Shown here piece after piece: positions 7,132 to 15,024 of a stretch of DNA of 37,282 nucleotides (positions are counted from its first letter, which is position 1; each line of letters opens with the position of its first letter). Origin of the DNA: Chloroflexota bacterium (GTDB lineage: Bacteria; Chloroflexota; Dehalococcoidia; SM23-28-2; RBG-16-64-32). The notes beneath the pieces are model-generated. The model was given only the letters and a program-made list of their open reading frames with translations. It ran no database searches and was not told where the DNA came from. Location: contig VBEJ01000114.1 of assembly GCA_005882985.1 (NCBI GenBank), positions 1 to 37,282 of the forward strand, written 5' to 3'. A program made the position numbers and the translations under genes.

Positions 7132-8136
7132 ATGGATCGAGGAGCAACCCGCGGCTCTCCAATGCTGGTCGAGCGCAAGAACGCCGAGGCGCGCCGCCTT
7201 GCCGCTCGCGGGCGCCTGCGCGATGCGCTCAACACGCTGAACGAGGCGATCTACACAACCCCCGGCTATCCACACCTCTACGCGACCCGCGCCATCGTCT
7301 TCGATAGGCTGGGCATGTTTCCCCAGGCCGAGGCAGACCGCGACCGAGCGCTCAACCTGGCACGGGAGGGCGGCTACACTGAAGAAGAGGTTTTCGCCGA
7401 CCCAGAGCCGCCCCGCGAGCGGCCGGCCGCTCCGCGCGCACCTCGCACGCCGCGTGCGCCTCCGGCCCTGCCACCCGTCCACCTGCCCCGCGTCTCGATC
7501 CCTCGCGTCGAAATGCCGCACGTTCAGATCCCCCGCGTCACCCTCCCGCCGCCCGGCAGCCGCGCGGAGCTGATGGTCGTGCTGACGGCGATCGGCGGCC
7601 TGGCAGGGGTCGTTCTCCTGCTGTTCCTCGTCGGCCGGGCTTTCAGCGACAGCGATGTGAACCTCAACCTGTTCGATTTCCAGTCGTTCCAAGCGGCGAC
7701 GCCTGCTCCCGAAGCCACGCCCGCTCCAGCGGCCGTGACCGCCACGCCTCCTCCTCCCACGCCTCCCCCTGAGGTGTTTGCCGGGAGCCCGTATTCGTTC
7801 GCGAGCCTCCAAAACGCTTGGCAGGGCAAGGGCCTGACCGTGGCAGCGGGTGCGGTGAGCGGCGGCTTTAACGGCTTCAAGAAGCCGGCCTTCGATGTGA
7901 ATCTCGCGCACACCGGCGGCAACGCAGCCCTCTCTGTCCTTATCTACGGCAGCCCCGACGAGCCGAAGGAGGACTGGGACCTTCCCTCGGGCAGCCGGCC
8001 TGCGCCCAAAGAAGGGCGGTCGCTCCCCGGCCACGAGACGATCTGGTGGAACAGCAACGTCATCGTCGTCGTGCGCAACAGCAGCGGGGACGCCAACAAC
8101 ACGGCCCTAGAAGCGTTCCTCAACGCCAGCCCCTGA
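7132..8136 (+). CDS. TPR-like membrane-anchored protein with Pro-rich linkers
   Basis: 334 residues in four parts. Residues ~12-85 form a tetratricopeptide-like pair (AEARRLAARGRLRDALNTLN, then PHLYATRAIVFDRLGMFPQA). Residues ~95-145 are Pro/Arg-rich, with five xxPRV-like pentads in a row (LPRV, IPRV, MPHV, IPRV, LPP). A transmembrane helix (~152-173) and a Pro/Ala/Thr linker follow. The C-terminal domain of ~120 residues (GSPYSFASLQNAWQGKGLTV onward) is unrecognised. Topology is probably TPR inside, C-domain outside. ATG 7132 lacks a Shine-Dalgarno; ATG 7162 is possible. It lies between ribE and ribBA, but nothing links it to flavin synthesis. Confidence 0.65.
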   Translation: MDRGATRGSPMLVERKNAEARRLAARGRLRDALNTLNEAIYTTPGYPHLYATRAIVFDRLGMFPQAEADRDRALNLAREGGYTEEEVFADPEPPRERPAAPRAPRTPRAPPALPPVHLPRVSIPRVEMPHVQIPRVTLPPPGSRAELMVVLTAIGGLAGVVLLLFLVGRAFSDSDVNLNLFDFQSFQAATPAPEATPAPAAVTATPPPPTPPPEVFAGSPYSFASLQNAWQGKGLTVAAGAVSGGFNGFKKPAFDVNLAHTGGNAALSVLIYGSPDEPKEDWDLPSGSRPAPKEGRSLPGHETIWWNSNVIVVVRNSSGDANNTALEAFLNASP

Positions 8137-8159
8137 CTGCCGCATCCTAGCTTAGCGGC

Positions 8160-8168
8160 TGCTATAAT
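8160..8168 (+). promoter_or_regulatory. extended -10 promoter of ribBA
   Basis: TGCTATAAT, a perfect extended -10, lies 56 nt before the ribBA start; no clear -35. The sequence continues ATGGGC, like the region just before the serine hydrolase (TAGAATATGGGC at 9603-9614). Confidence 0.55.
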
Positions 8169-8224
8169 ATGGGCGCGCGCGTATCCTCCCTTGCGGAACG
8201 CGACGAAAATAAGGAGGCGCTCCC

Positions 8225-9508
8225 ATGACTGAGACCAACGTCCGCCCCGCTAAGATCGAGCCCATCGAGAAACACCTCAAGCGCAAGCCACTCACACAAG
8301 GCCCGCTCGACAGCGTCGAGGACGCCATCGAAGAGTACCAACGCGGGCGCTTCGTGATCATCGTCGACGACGAAAGCCGCGAGAACGAGGGCGATCTCTG
8401 TCTCGCCGGCGAGTTCGCCACCCCCGAAAACGTCGCGTTCATGCTCCGCTACACCAGCGGCGTCATCTGCGTGCCCATGACGGGCGCTCGCCTCGACGCC
8501 CTCCACATCCCAATGATGGTGCAGAACAACCAGGCGACCTTCGGCACCGCCTTCACTGTGTCCGTCGATGCCCGCGAAGGCGTTACCACCGGCATCTCTG
8601 CCGCCGACCGCGCGCAGGCCATCCAGGTGCTCGCCAGCCCCGATGCCAAGCCTTACGACCTCGTGATGCCCGGCCACATCTACCCCCTGCGCGCCCGCGA
8701 AGGCGGCGTCCTCGTGCGCGCCGGACAGACCGAGGCCTCCGTCGACCTCTGCCGCCTCGGCGGGCTCAATCCCGTCGCCGCCATCTGCGAGCTGATGAAC
8801 CCGGACGGAACGATGATGCGCCTGCCCCAACTGAAGAAGTTCGCGGCTCGCCATGACCTGAAGATCATCAGCGTCCCCGAGCTCATCCGCCATCGCACCC
8901 AGCGCGAGCGGCTCGTCGAGCGCGTCGCCGCCACCGTCCTGCCGACGAAGTGGGGCGACTTCACGCTCTACGCGTACCGCTCCTCCATCGACCCGGACGA
9001 GCACGCCGCCCTCGTCTGCGGCGACATCTCGACGCCCGAGCCCGTCCTCGTCCGCGTCCACTCCCAGTGCGTCTCCGGCGACGTCTTCGACTCGATGCGC
9101 TGCGACTGCGGCGAGCAGGTAAACCTCGCGCTCCAGCAGATCGCTGCCGAGGGCCGCGGCGTCTTCGTCTACATGCGGCAGGAGGGCCGTGGCATCGGCT
9201 TCTGCAACAAGGTGCGTGCCTACCAGCTCCAGGAGCAGCAGGGCCTCGATACCGTCGAGGCCAACGAAGCGCTCGGCTTCGCCGCCGACCGCCGCGACTA
9301 CGGCATCGGTATGCAGATCCTCGCCGACCTCGACCTGCACAAGATTCGGCTGATCACGAACAACCCCGCCAAGCGCGCTGGCCTCGAGGGCTACGGCCTC
9401 GAAGTCGTCGAGCGCGTCCCCATCATGGCCACGCCCAACCCGCACAACTGGCGCTACCTCGAGACCAAGCGCGACAAGCTCGGCCACTTCATCGACATGC
9501 CCGGCTAG
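8225..9508 (+). CDS. ribBA: bifunctional DHBP synthase/GTP cyclohydrolase II
   Basis: Feeds both branches of riboflavin synthesis: makes 3,4-dihydroxy-2-butanone 4-phosphate from ribulose 5-phosphate and opens GTP. The N-terminal RibB domain (about 27-230) shows VDDESRENEGDL (48-58), the acidic metal-binding loop, plus GHIYPLRAREGG. The C-terminal RibA domain (about 235-427) has the zinc cysteines Cys282, Cys293 and Cys295 (CVSGDVFDSMRCDCG), RQEGRGIG at 318-325 and DTVEANEALGF. Length 427 residues is usual for the fusion. ATG 8225 has a strong AAGGAGG. It has its own extended -10 promoter. Confidence 0.95.
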   Translation: MTETNVRPAKIEPIEKHLKRKPLTQGPLDSVEDAIEEYQRGRFVIIVDDESRENEGDLCLAGEFATPENVAFMLRYTSGVICVPMTGARLDALHIPMMVQNNQATFGTAFTVSVDAREGVTTGISAADRAQAIQVLASPDAKPYDLVMPGHIYPLRAREGGVLVRAGQTEASVDLCRLGGLNPVAAICELMNPDGTMMRLPQLKKFAARHDLKIISVPELIRHRTQRERLVERVAATVLPTKWGDFTLYAYRSSIDPDEHAALVCGDISTPEPVLVRVHSQCVSGDVFDSMRCDCGEQVNLALQQIAAEGRGVFVYMRQEGRGIGFCNKVRAYQLQEQQGLDTVEANEALGFAADRRDYGIGMQILADLDLHKIRLITNNPAKRAGLEGYGLEVVERVPIMATPNPHNWRYLETKRDKLGHFIDMPG

Positions 9509-9562
9509 GGCGCGGAGCGCTCTCCCAGCGGTTGTCAGTCGCCAGTTAGCGGTTATCTGCAT

Positions 9563-9580
9563 GTGTGACCTTGGTCACAC
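9563..9580. promoter_or_regulatory. CRP/FNR-type binding site
   Basis: GTGTGACCTTGGTCACAC is an 18-bp palindrome with 8-bp arms and matches the CRP consensus TGTGA-N6-TCACA exactly. Its centre (9571.5) lies about 43 bp before the start point implied by TAGAAT at 9603-9608. That is close to the -41.5 position of class II CRP activation, with the site replacing a -35 box. Confidence 0.72.
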
Positions 9581-9602
9581 TTGCTACAGCCGCAAATGGC
9601 GC

Positions 9603-9608
9603 TAGAAT
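9603..9608 (+). promoter_or_regulatory. putative -10 element (TAGAAT) of the serine hydrolase gene
   Basis: TAGAAT lies 43 bp before the ATG at 9651 and 22 bp after the CRP-type palindrome; no -35 hexamer at the usual distance, consistent with activator dependence. Confidence 0.5.
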
Positions 9609-9650
9609 ATGGGCCGCCCAGCCGGTCTATTTCGCGGAGGTGTCCGCACA

Positions 9651-11105
9651 ATGACAACTGTTACCGGCGAGCCCACTCCAGCCGTTTCCGCCGTCTCACC
9701 AGAGCTCGAAGCGTTCATTGAGGGCGAACGGCGTAGGGCGGACGTTACCGGCACAGCGGTGGCGGCTTTTGACCGTGATGGCAAGCGCTTCGCCGAGGGG
9801 TTTGGTTTCGCCGACCTCGAACGAGGTGAGCGGGCCACTCCGGAGACCCTGTTTCGTGCAGCGTCAATATCAAAGCTTTTCACAACGACCCTCGTGCTAC
9901 AGGAGGTGGAGAGCGGGCGTATCGCGCTGGACGCGCCGATGAACCAATACCTGGATCCCCGGGTGCGCATCCGAAACAAGCACGGCGGGACCGCCGACGA
10001 CGTGAACATTCGCCACTTACTCACCCATACATCAGGGCTGCCTGTCTCGTGGCGCGGCCTCGATTACGGGCCGCTGTGGTGGAAACTCATCGCGAACAAC
10101 GGCCTGCCGCCGGCCTCGCTCGAGGACGTTGTTAGCGGAATGCGGACGATTCGCGCCCCCGGCAAACGCATCGTCTACTCCAACGGCGGGTTCTCGCTCC
10201 TCGGCTACCTCACCGAGCGGATCAACAGCACCCGCTTCCGCGATCTGGTGCGCGAGCGAGTGCTCAAGCCGCTTGGCATGGTGACCTCCGACTTCCCGCT
10301 CGATCCCTGCGGTCCCGGCATCGCCACGCCCTACGGGCCAACGCTGGGCTTAGGCGCGGGCCGCCACCCGGTTCGCCGCATCTAGAACCGCACCGGACCC
10401 GCCGGCGCGCTGCTTACGAGCGCGCTGGAGCTTGCGCGCTTCGGCCGCATGGTCCTGCGGGGCGGCGAACTGGATGGAGCGAACATGCTCGCTGGAAAGA
10501 CGTTCGACGAGGCCACGCACATTCAGGCGCTGAACCACCCGGCGCTCGACGACGGTTGGGGGCTGGGGTTTTCTGTGTCCACTTACCGCGGCCGGCGCAT
10601 GGCTTGGCACACCGGTGGCCTCGCGGGTGTCGCGACCCGGATCGATGTTCTCCCGGACGATGGGATTGGCGCCGTCGTGCTCACGAACGGCGGCGACGCC
10701 TGGTTCGTGGCGCGCGTCGCCGAGCGGTTGCGCGAGGTCCTACTGGGGCTCGATCCTGAAATCGTGCCCGGGTCGCCGGCGGGCATACCGGCGGGGAGCG
10801 AGCCAGGGTGGCTGCCCTTCAGTGCTCGGGTAGCGGGAAGGTACCGGCTGCTGGATGTCGTACCGCCGGGCGTCGTCAAGCGAATAATGCCGCTGTTCGC
10901 CCGCCCGCGCGTCTCGCACATAAATCACGGGCTGCTTGTCGTGGAAGGTATTGGCCGCGAGCCCGCGTTCCTGTACCCGGACGGAGAGGTCGGCAACTAT
11001 CCGGTCGCGTCGCCAATCAACAATGGCGTGAGGGCGGTCATCGAGGAGAAGGCGAACGGGACGCATGTCTGGGCGTCGATATTGCACTTATACCGACCGA
11101 AGTAA
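9651..11105 (+). pseudogene. beta-lactamase-family serine hydrolase interrupted by an in-frame TAG
   Basis: One continuous frame of 485 codons encodes a class C beta-lactamase-like serine hydrolase, except for a TAG at 10383-10385. Before it are SxxK (SISK, residues 72-75), HLLTHTSGLP and the Tyr-Ser-Asn motif (IVYSNGGFSLLGYL). After it the same frame resumes with GPAGALLTSALELARFGRM and the third motif (WHTGGLAG) near 10605. The stop therefore separates two catalytic motifs from the third. Both sides are family-like, so this looks like a single-base nonsense change (for example from GAG or CAG), a read error, or less likely readthrough. Start ATG 9651 is chosen for GGAGGTG 8 nt upstream. Substrate unknown. 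Confidence 0.82.
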
Positions 11106-11240
11106 GCCGGACAGCGTACCGTCGAACGGATACTAGGCGAAGAACCGGACAGGCGGCACCTGAAGGTACCCTGCTACGTCCGAGGTAGTCGACATCCGGA
11201 ACTCTTCTCGCGGTCACCCGCGTGAGTGGAGGCGCGGACG

Positions 11241-11280
11241 CGGTGGCGATGTCTACTTGACGGTGGCGATCCCTACTTGA
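11241..11280. repeat. 20-bp tandem duplication at the acyl-CoA dehydrogenase stop
   Basis: Two adjacent 20-bp units (11241-11260 and 11261-11280) both start CGGTGGCGAT and end CTACTTGA, with 18 of 20 positions identical. The right unit contains the dehydrogenase stop codon, so the left unit looks like a copy of the gene's last codons. Confidence 0.75.
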
Positions 11281-12523
11281 TGTGAATGCCCGAGATGGCC
11301 CGCGAGATCACCAGCCGCTGGATCTCGGAAGTCCCCTCGAAGATCGTGTAGATCTTCGAGTCCCGGTGCCAGCGCTCGACGGGGTTCTCGCGGACGTAGC
11401 CGTAGCCGCCCATGATCTGGATCGCCTGCTCGGTCACCCAGACGGCGGATTCGCCGGCGAATAGCTTCGACATCGAGCCCTCGCCGTTCTCGAACGGCTT
11501 GCCGTTCTTGCCCATCCAGGCGGCGCGCCAGACGAGCAGCCGGCTCGCGTCCAGCCGCGTCTTCATGTCGGCCAGCTTGAAGGCGATCGCCTGGTTCTCG
11601 ATGATCGCGCGGCCGAACTGCTTGCGCTCCTTGGCGTAGTCGAGCGCGAACTCGTAGGCGGCGCGGGCGATGCCGACGGCCTGCGCGCCGACGGCGGGCC
11701 GGGTCGCCTCGAACGTCGCCATCGCGGCCTGCACCTTCGAGGACTTGCCCTCGCGGGCGCGGGCCAGACGCGCGTCCAGCTTCTCCTTGCCGCCGAGCAG
11801 GCAGCGTCCGGGCACGCGCACGTTGTCGAGGACGACTTCGGCCGTATGGCTGGCGCGGATGCCGTGCTTCTTGAACTTCTGGCCTTGGCTGAGGCCCGGG
11901 GTGCCCGGCGGGACGACGAAGGCGGCGTGGCCGCGGGAGTTCAGCTCGGGATCGACGGAGAGCACGAGCACATGCACGTCGGCGATGCCTCCATTGGTGA
12001 TCCAGGTCTTGGTGCCGTTGAGGACCCACTCGTCCTTGGCCTCGTCGTAGACCGCCCGCGACTTGAGCGAGCTGACGTCTGAGCCGGCGTCCGGCTCGCT
12101 CACGCCGAAGGCGCCCATCTGGACCTTGTCGGGCGTCCCGAAGCACTGCGGCACCCACTCGACAATCTGTTCGGGCGTGCCGTTGGCAACGATGCCGGCG
12201 ACGCAGAGGGTCGAGCCGAAGATACTGAGGCCGATGCCGGCGTCGCCCCAGAAGAGCTCTTCATTGGCGATGGGCATTGTCAGGCCGGTCGGGTCGGCGA
12301 ACGCGTTCTGGAGGAACTCGAAGGAGTACAACCCGATCTTGGCCGCCTCCTGGATGATCGGCCAGGGCGTCTCTTCGCGCTCGTCCCACTCGTGGGCCGC
12401 CGGGCGGACGACATCCTTGGCGAAGCCGTGAATCCACTTCTGGATCTGCCGCTGCTCGTCGTTCAGCTCCATCGAGAACTGAGGCGTCTGAGTAGCCGGC
12501 CGTTCGTTAGTCTCTACAACCAT
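11273..12523 (-). CDS. acyl-CoA dehydrogenase family protein
   Basis: 416 residues with the normal acyl-CoA dehydrogenase order: N-terminal helical domain (from ELNDEQRQIQKWIHGFAKD), middle beta domain with GAFGVSEPDAGSDVSSL and WVLNGTKTWITNGG (FAD and substrate contacts), and C-terminal helical domain with ERKQFGRAI and GGYGYVRENPVERWHRDSK. The base Glu is in IYTIFEGTSEIQ (about residue 396), as in medium-chain enzymes. It would carry out FAD-dependent alpha,beta-dehydrogenation of an acyl-CoA. AAGGA precedes the ATG. No electron-transfer flavoprotein gene is nearby; it could feed the crotonase at 28 kb (inference). Confidence 0.9.
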   Translation of the reverse strand: MVVETNERPATQTPQFSMELNDEQRQIQKWIHGFAKDVVRPAAHEWDEREETPWPIIQEAAKIGLYSFEFLQNAFADPTGLTMPIANEELFWGDAGIGLSIFGSTLCVAGIVANGTPEQIVEWVPQCFGTPDKVQMGAFGVSEPDAGSDVSSLKSRAVYDEAKDEWVLNGTKTWITNGGIADVHVLVLSVDPELNSRGHAAFVVPPGTPGLSQGQKFKKHGIRASHTAEVVLDNVRVPGRCLLGGKEKLDARLARAREGKSSKVQAAMATFEATRPAVGAQAVGIARAAYEFALDYAKERKQFGRAIIENQAIAFKLADMKTRLDASRLLVWRAAWMGKNGKPFENGEGSMSKLFAGESAVWVTEQAIQIMGGYGYVRENPVERWHRDSKIYTIFEGTSEIQRLVISRAISGIHIK

Positions 12524-12684
12524 TGCTTTTCCTTCGACGGTGCGTAGTACCCGACGCCCCGCCCACTCCTTTCGTTGCCTTCGGGCCGTGTCACTGGATC
12601 AAGGTTAAGCGGGCGCTAAGAAGGGGACAAGATACGAAAAGATACCGCAATGGCGATTAACGATTTGCAGTTCAGCAGTCGGCA

Positions 12685-14445
12685 CTACGGCTGCGGGCTC
12701 GGCGTAGGCGTCGGTAGCGACGTCGGCTCCGGTGTCGGGGTTGGCGTGGCTGCGACAGTCGGCGTGGGTGTCGACTCCGCCGTCGATGCGGGGGTGGGCG
12801 TTTGCGGAGTCGGGGTTGTCGTAGCTAGGGGCTTCGGTGATGGCTCTGGCGTTGGCGTCGCCGACTCGGTCGGGGAAGGCGTGGGCGTCTGCTCAGGCTG
12901 CCTGGCGGGCTCCTCTCCGAGCGGCGTTGGCGGCAGCGGCCTGGCGGCGGAAGTCGTGAGCGCCAAAGTGACGGCGACGCCCTCCGGCGGGGCTTCCTTA
13001 CCAGTAAGGCGGACCGACCAGACGCCGGCCTCTGGCGAGAGGAGGGAGTACGACTGGTAGGTGTTCCCCGATGCGCTCTTCAAGTCGGCGCGCTCGGTGG
13101 CCGGGGCAATCGTCCGGCCGGATGGCGCGACGAGTTTCACGTCCACGCGCGCTTTGCTTGAGACGGGGGACGGAACATCGGGCCGCAGCCACGTGGCGGA
13201 GAAGGACGCTTCCGCCTGGCCGGCCGGCACCTCGAACGTGACGCGCGTCGTCTTGTCGACAAAGGCTGCGTCCGTGCGGCAGGCGCCGGCTTCGCGTTCG
13301 ACGATCAGCATGCGCAGCCTGTGCATCTCGCAGGCTAGGTCCTTCGGCTCATTGAGATTGATGAACTGCCCGCCGGTATCGCGCGATATCTGTTTGAGGT
13401 TCTCTTCGCCGCCGGGCCCGACCGCGACGGTGTGCACCGGCAGATGGTGCTCCTTGAAGCAGGCCTGCGGAGTACCCAACCGGCGGAAGTCTTGTACTCC
13501 ATCCGAGATGAGTACGCCCGCTTTTGCCTCCGCCTTCCCGAGCCGCACGAGCTCCCGGCAGCCGGCGCGAACGCCGACTCGCTGGTCTGCGAGACCGTCG
13601 GCGCCGACAGTGTCTATGCGCTGCAGCAAGTCGGCGTCCATCCCGTCTTTGCTCTTCACCGCTCGAAGGTGGGTTTCACCGTGCACCAGCGAATTGTAGG
13701 TGACGATGCCGACGCGATCATCGGGCGCAGCGGCGGCGAGATAGGCCCGCGCGGCCGCCAAGCGCGCGCGCTGCGGGTCGCCGTTGGCGTCGCCGGTGGC
13801 GTCGAGCATGAGGACGACATCGGCGTTCTGCGGCGAATGAGCGGGCGCGTTCGATGCGAGGCCGCCGCCTACGCAGACGCTCTCGCCGCCCCGGACCAGG
13901 CAGCCGTCTGGCTGCACGACCCAGCCCTCGAGATTGATCCCTGCGATGCCCTGCTTGGCGCCTTGAAGGACCGTGTAGAAATGAAGATGGGGCGCAGTGG
14001 CCCAGCAGTTGCCGACCGGGCCGTCTGGGCAGCAAGACACTTTCCCCAGGCGCTCGCCGGCCACGACCTCGCCGGAGGTCACGAGCTTTTCCTGCATATG
14101 CATGTATCCGGTCCGGAAGCCACCGCCGTGGTCGACTTCGAGTGCGTTGGGAAGGTCGATCACGCGCCCAGCCGCGGCGGCAACAACCCAGTACCGGGAG
14201 CTGAAGCCGGAGTCGCAGGCAGCGCCGCCGGCGTCCGGCGGCTGGAAGTCGAGCGCCGAGCCGGAGCCGTCGCTGGAAGTGCCATGCGGCCCGAACGTCA
14301 CGCGCCAGGCCGTGCCGGCCTCCCACGGCAGCCAGAGGCCGATCGGCTGCTGGGAAGCGTGCGCGCTCTCGCCGTTCTGAAGCGCGATTAGCCCTGCTGT
14401 TATCGCGAGCAGGGCGCACGGGAGGAGGCGAGCGGAGCGCGGCAT
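12685..14445 (-). CDS. secreted LasA-like M23 peptidase domain fused to a vWA domain
   Basis: 586 residues. A signal peptide (1-30, ending SAHA) is followed by an M23 metallopeptidase domain (~35-185). Its layout resembles LasA/staphylolysin: LWLPWEAG, GPHG (His54), SALDF (Asp66), YMHM (His116) and APHLHF (His153, His155), the zinc ligands and catalytic His of the family. A von Willebrand A domain follows (~208-385; VVLMLDATGDA, then GVLISDG), but its MIDAS is DATGD instead of DxSxS, so metal binding is doubtful. A beta-rich segment (~400-505) and a Pro/Thr/Ser tail (~510-586) complete it. Probably exported and cell-wall-directed. Divergent from ribH. No clear Shine-Dalgarno. Confidence 0.78.
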   Translation of the reverse strand: MPRSARLLPCALLAITAGLIALQNGESAHASQQPIGLWLPWEAGTAWRVTFGPHGTSSDGSGSALDFQPPDAGGAACDSGFSSRYWVVAAAAGRVIDLPNALEVDHGGGFRTGYMHMQEKLVTSGEVVAGERLGKVSCCPDGPVGNCWATAPHLHFYTVLQGAKQGIAGINLEGWVVQPDGCLVRGGESVCVGGGLASNAPAHSPQNADVVLMLDATGDANGDPQRARLAAARAYLAAAAPDDRVGIVTYNSLVHGETHLRAVKSKDGMDADLLQRIDTVGADGLADQRVGVRAGCRELVRLGKAEAKAGVLISDGVQDFRRLGTPQACFKEHHLPVHTVAVGPGGEENLKQISRDTGGQFINLNEPKDLACEMHRLRMLIVEREAGACRTDAAFVDKTTRVTFEVPAGQAEASFSATWLRPDVPSPVSSKARVDVKLVAPSGRTIAPATERADLKSASGNTYQSYSLLSPEAGVWSVRLTGKEAPPEGVAVTLALTTSAARPLPPTPLGEEPARQPEQTPTPSPTESATPTPEPSPKPLATTTPTPQTPTPASTAESTPTPTVAATPTPTPEPTSLPTPTPSPQP

Positions 14446-14545
14446 CTCGGGGGCGGCGAGTCAGGTTCGGGTATGTCACGAAAGATTAGTAAACCGCTCT
14501 GATGGTTGTCAAGCTTTTGCTTATCCGGTCTGTCTGCGCCGCCAC

Positions 14546-14551
14546 TATAAT
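14546..14551 (+). promoter_or_regulatory. -10 element (TATAAT) of ribH, leaderless
   Basis: A perfect TATAAT ends 9 nt before the ribH ATG at 14561, with no Shine-Dalgarno between them. Same spacing as ribD. Confidence 0.55.
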
Positions 14552-14560
14552 GAGCGGGCA

Positions 14561-15022
14561 ATGGCTGGCGAACCCAACCTCGACGGCTCCGGCCTATCCA
14601 TCGCCGTGGCCGTCGCGCGCTTCAATGAAGCGATCACTTCTCGCCTGCTCAACGGGGCGCTCGATGCGGTGAGACGGCACGGAGTCAGCGAGCACGATGT
14701 CTATTGGGTGCCCGGCTCGTTCGAGCTACCGGTCGCCGCCAAGCACCTGGCCGAAGGAGGCCGCTTCGACGCAGTCGTATGCCTGGGCGCCGTCATACGC
14801 CACGAGACCGACCACTACTTGCACATCGCGACGCAGGCCGCCGCCGGCATCCAGCGAGTCACGCTCGACAGCGGCGTCCCGTGCACCTTCGGGGTCCTTA
14901 CCTGCGACAACGACGAGCAGGCGCTCGCGCGCTCCGGCGGAAATCGGGGGAACAAAGGGTTCGAGGCGGTTGAGTCGGCGATCGAGATGGCGAAACTAAT
15001 TCGGTCCCTGCGGACCGGTTGA
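14561..15022 (+). CDS. ribH: 6,7-dimethyl-8-ribityllumazine synthase
   Basis: Condenses the RibA/RibD-derived pyrimidine with dihydroxybutanone phosphate, the penultimate step to riboflavin. 153 residues, usual length. Motifs: ARFNEAIT (19-26), VPGSFELPVAA (50-60), GAVIRHETDHY (76-86, His85 being the likely general acid/base) and GNRGNKGFEAVESAIEM near the C-terminus. The segment between R80 and H85 reads HETD rather than the more common G-x-T. Probably a leaderless transcript. The next gene starts 2 bp after the stop, so the two are cotranscribed. Confidence 0.94.
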   Translation: MAGEPNLDGSGLSIAVAVARFNEAITSRLLNGALDAVRRHGVSEHDVYWVPGSFELPVAAKHLAEGGRFDAVVCLGAVIRHETDHYLHIATQAAAGIQRVTLDSGVPCTFGVLTCDNDEQALARSGGNRGNKGFEAVESAIEMAKLIRSLRTG

Positions 15023-15024
15023 CT

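Noticed and set aside
8162-9562. 466-codon open frame on the minus strand opposite ribBA
   Set aside because: It is a shadow of the GC-rich ribBA codons: low-complexity Ala/Val/Asp/Gly composition, no domain, and no ribosome site. RibBA motifs on the other strand are unambiguous.
10383-10385. Stop-codon recoding (TAG as an amino acid)
   Set aside because: TAG serves as an ordinary stop for several genes here (for example 224-226, 9506-9508, 24664-24666 on the minus strand), so genome-wide recoding is not plausible.
11253-12158. 301-codon open frame on the minus strand overlapping the acyl-CoA dehydrogenase
   Set aside because: Arg-rich, repetitive composition typical of an alternate frame; the dehydrogenase frame has complete family motifs.
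12685-12960. Coding repeat from the alternating GT-rich sequence (also 27900-28100)
   Set aside because: It is the reverse of Pro/Thr/Ser-rich tails of the vWA protein and penicillin-binding protein, a normal property of such exported proteins, not a satellite or CRISPR array.
13432-14391. 319-codon open frame on the plus strand opposite the M23 domain
   Set aside because: Shadow of the peptidase gene, which has a signal peptide and full zinc motifs on the minus strand.
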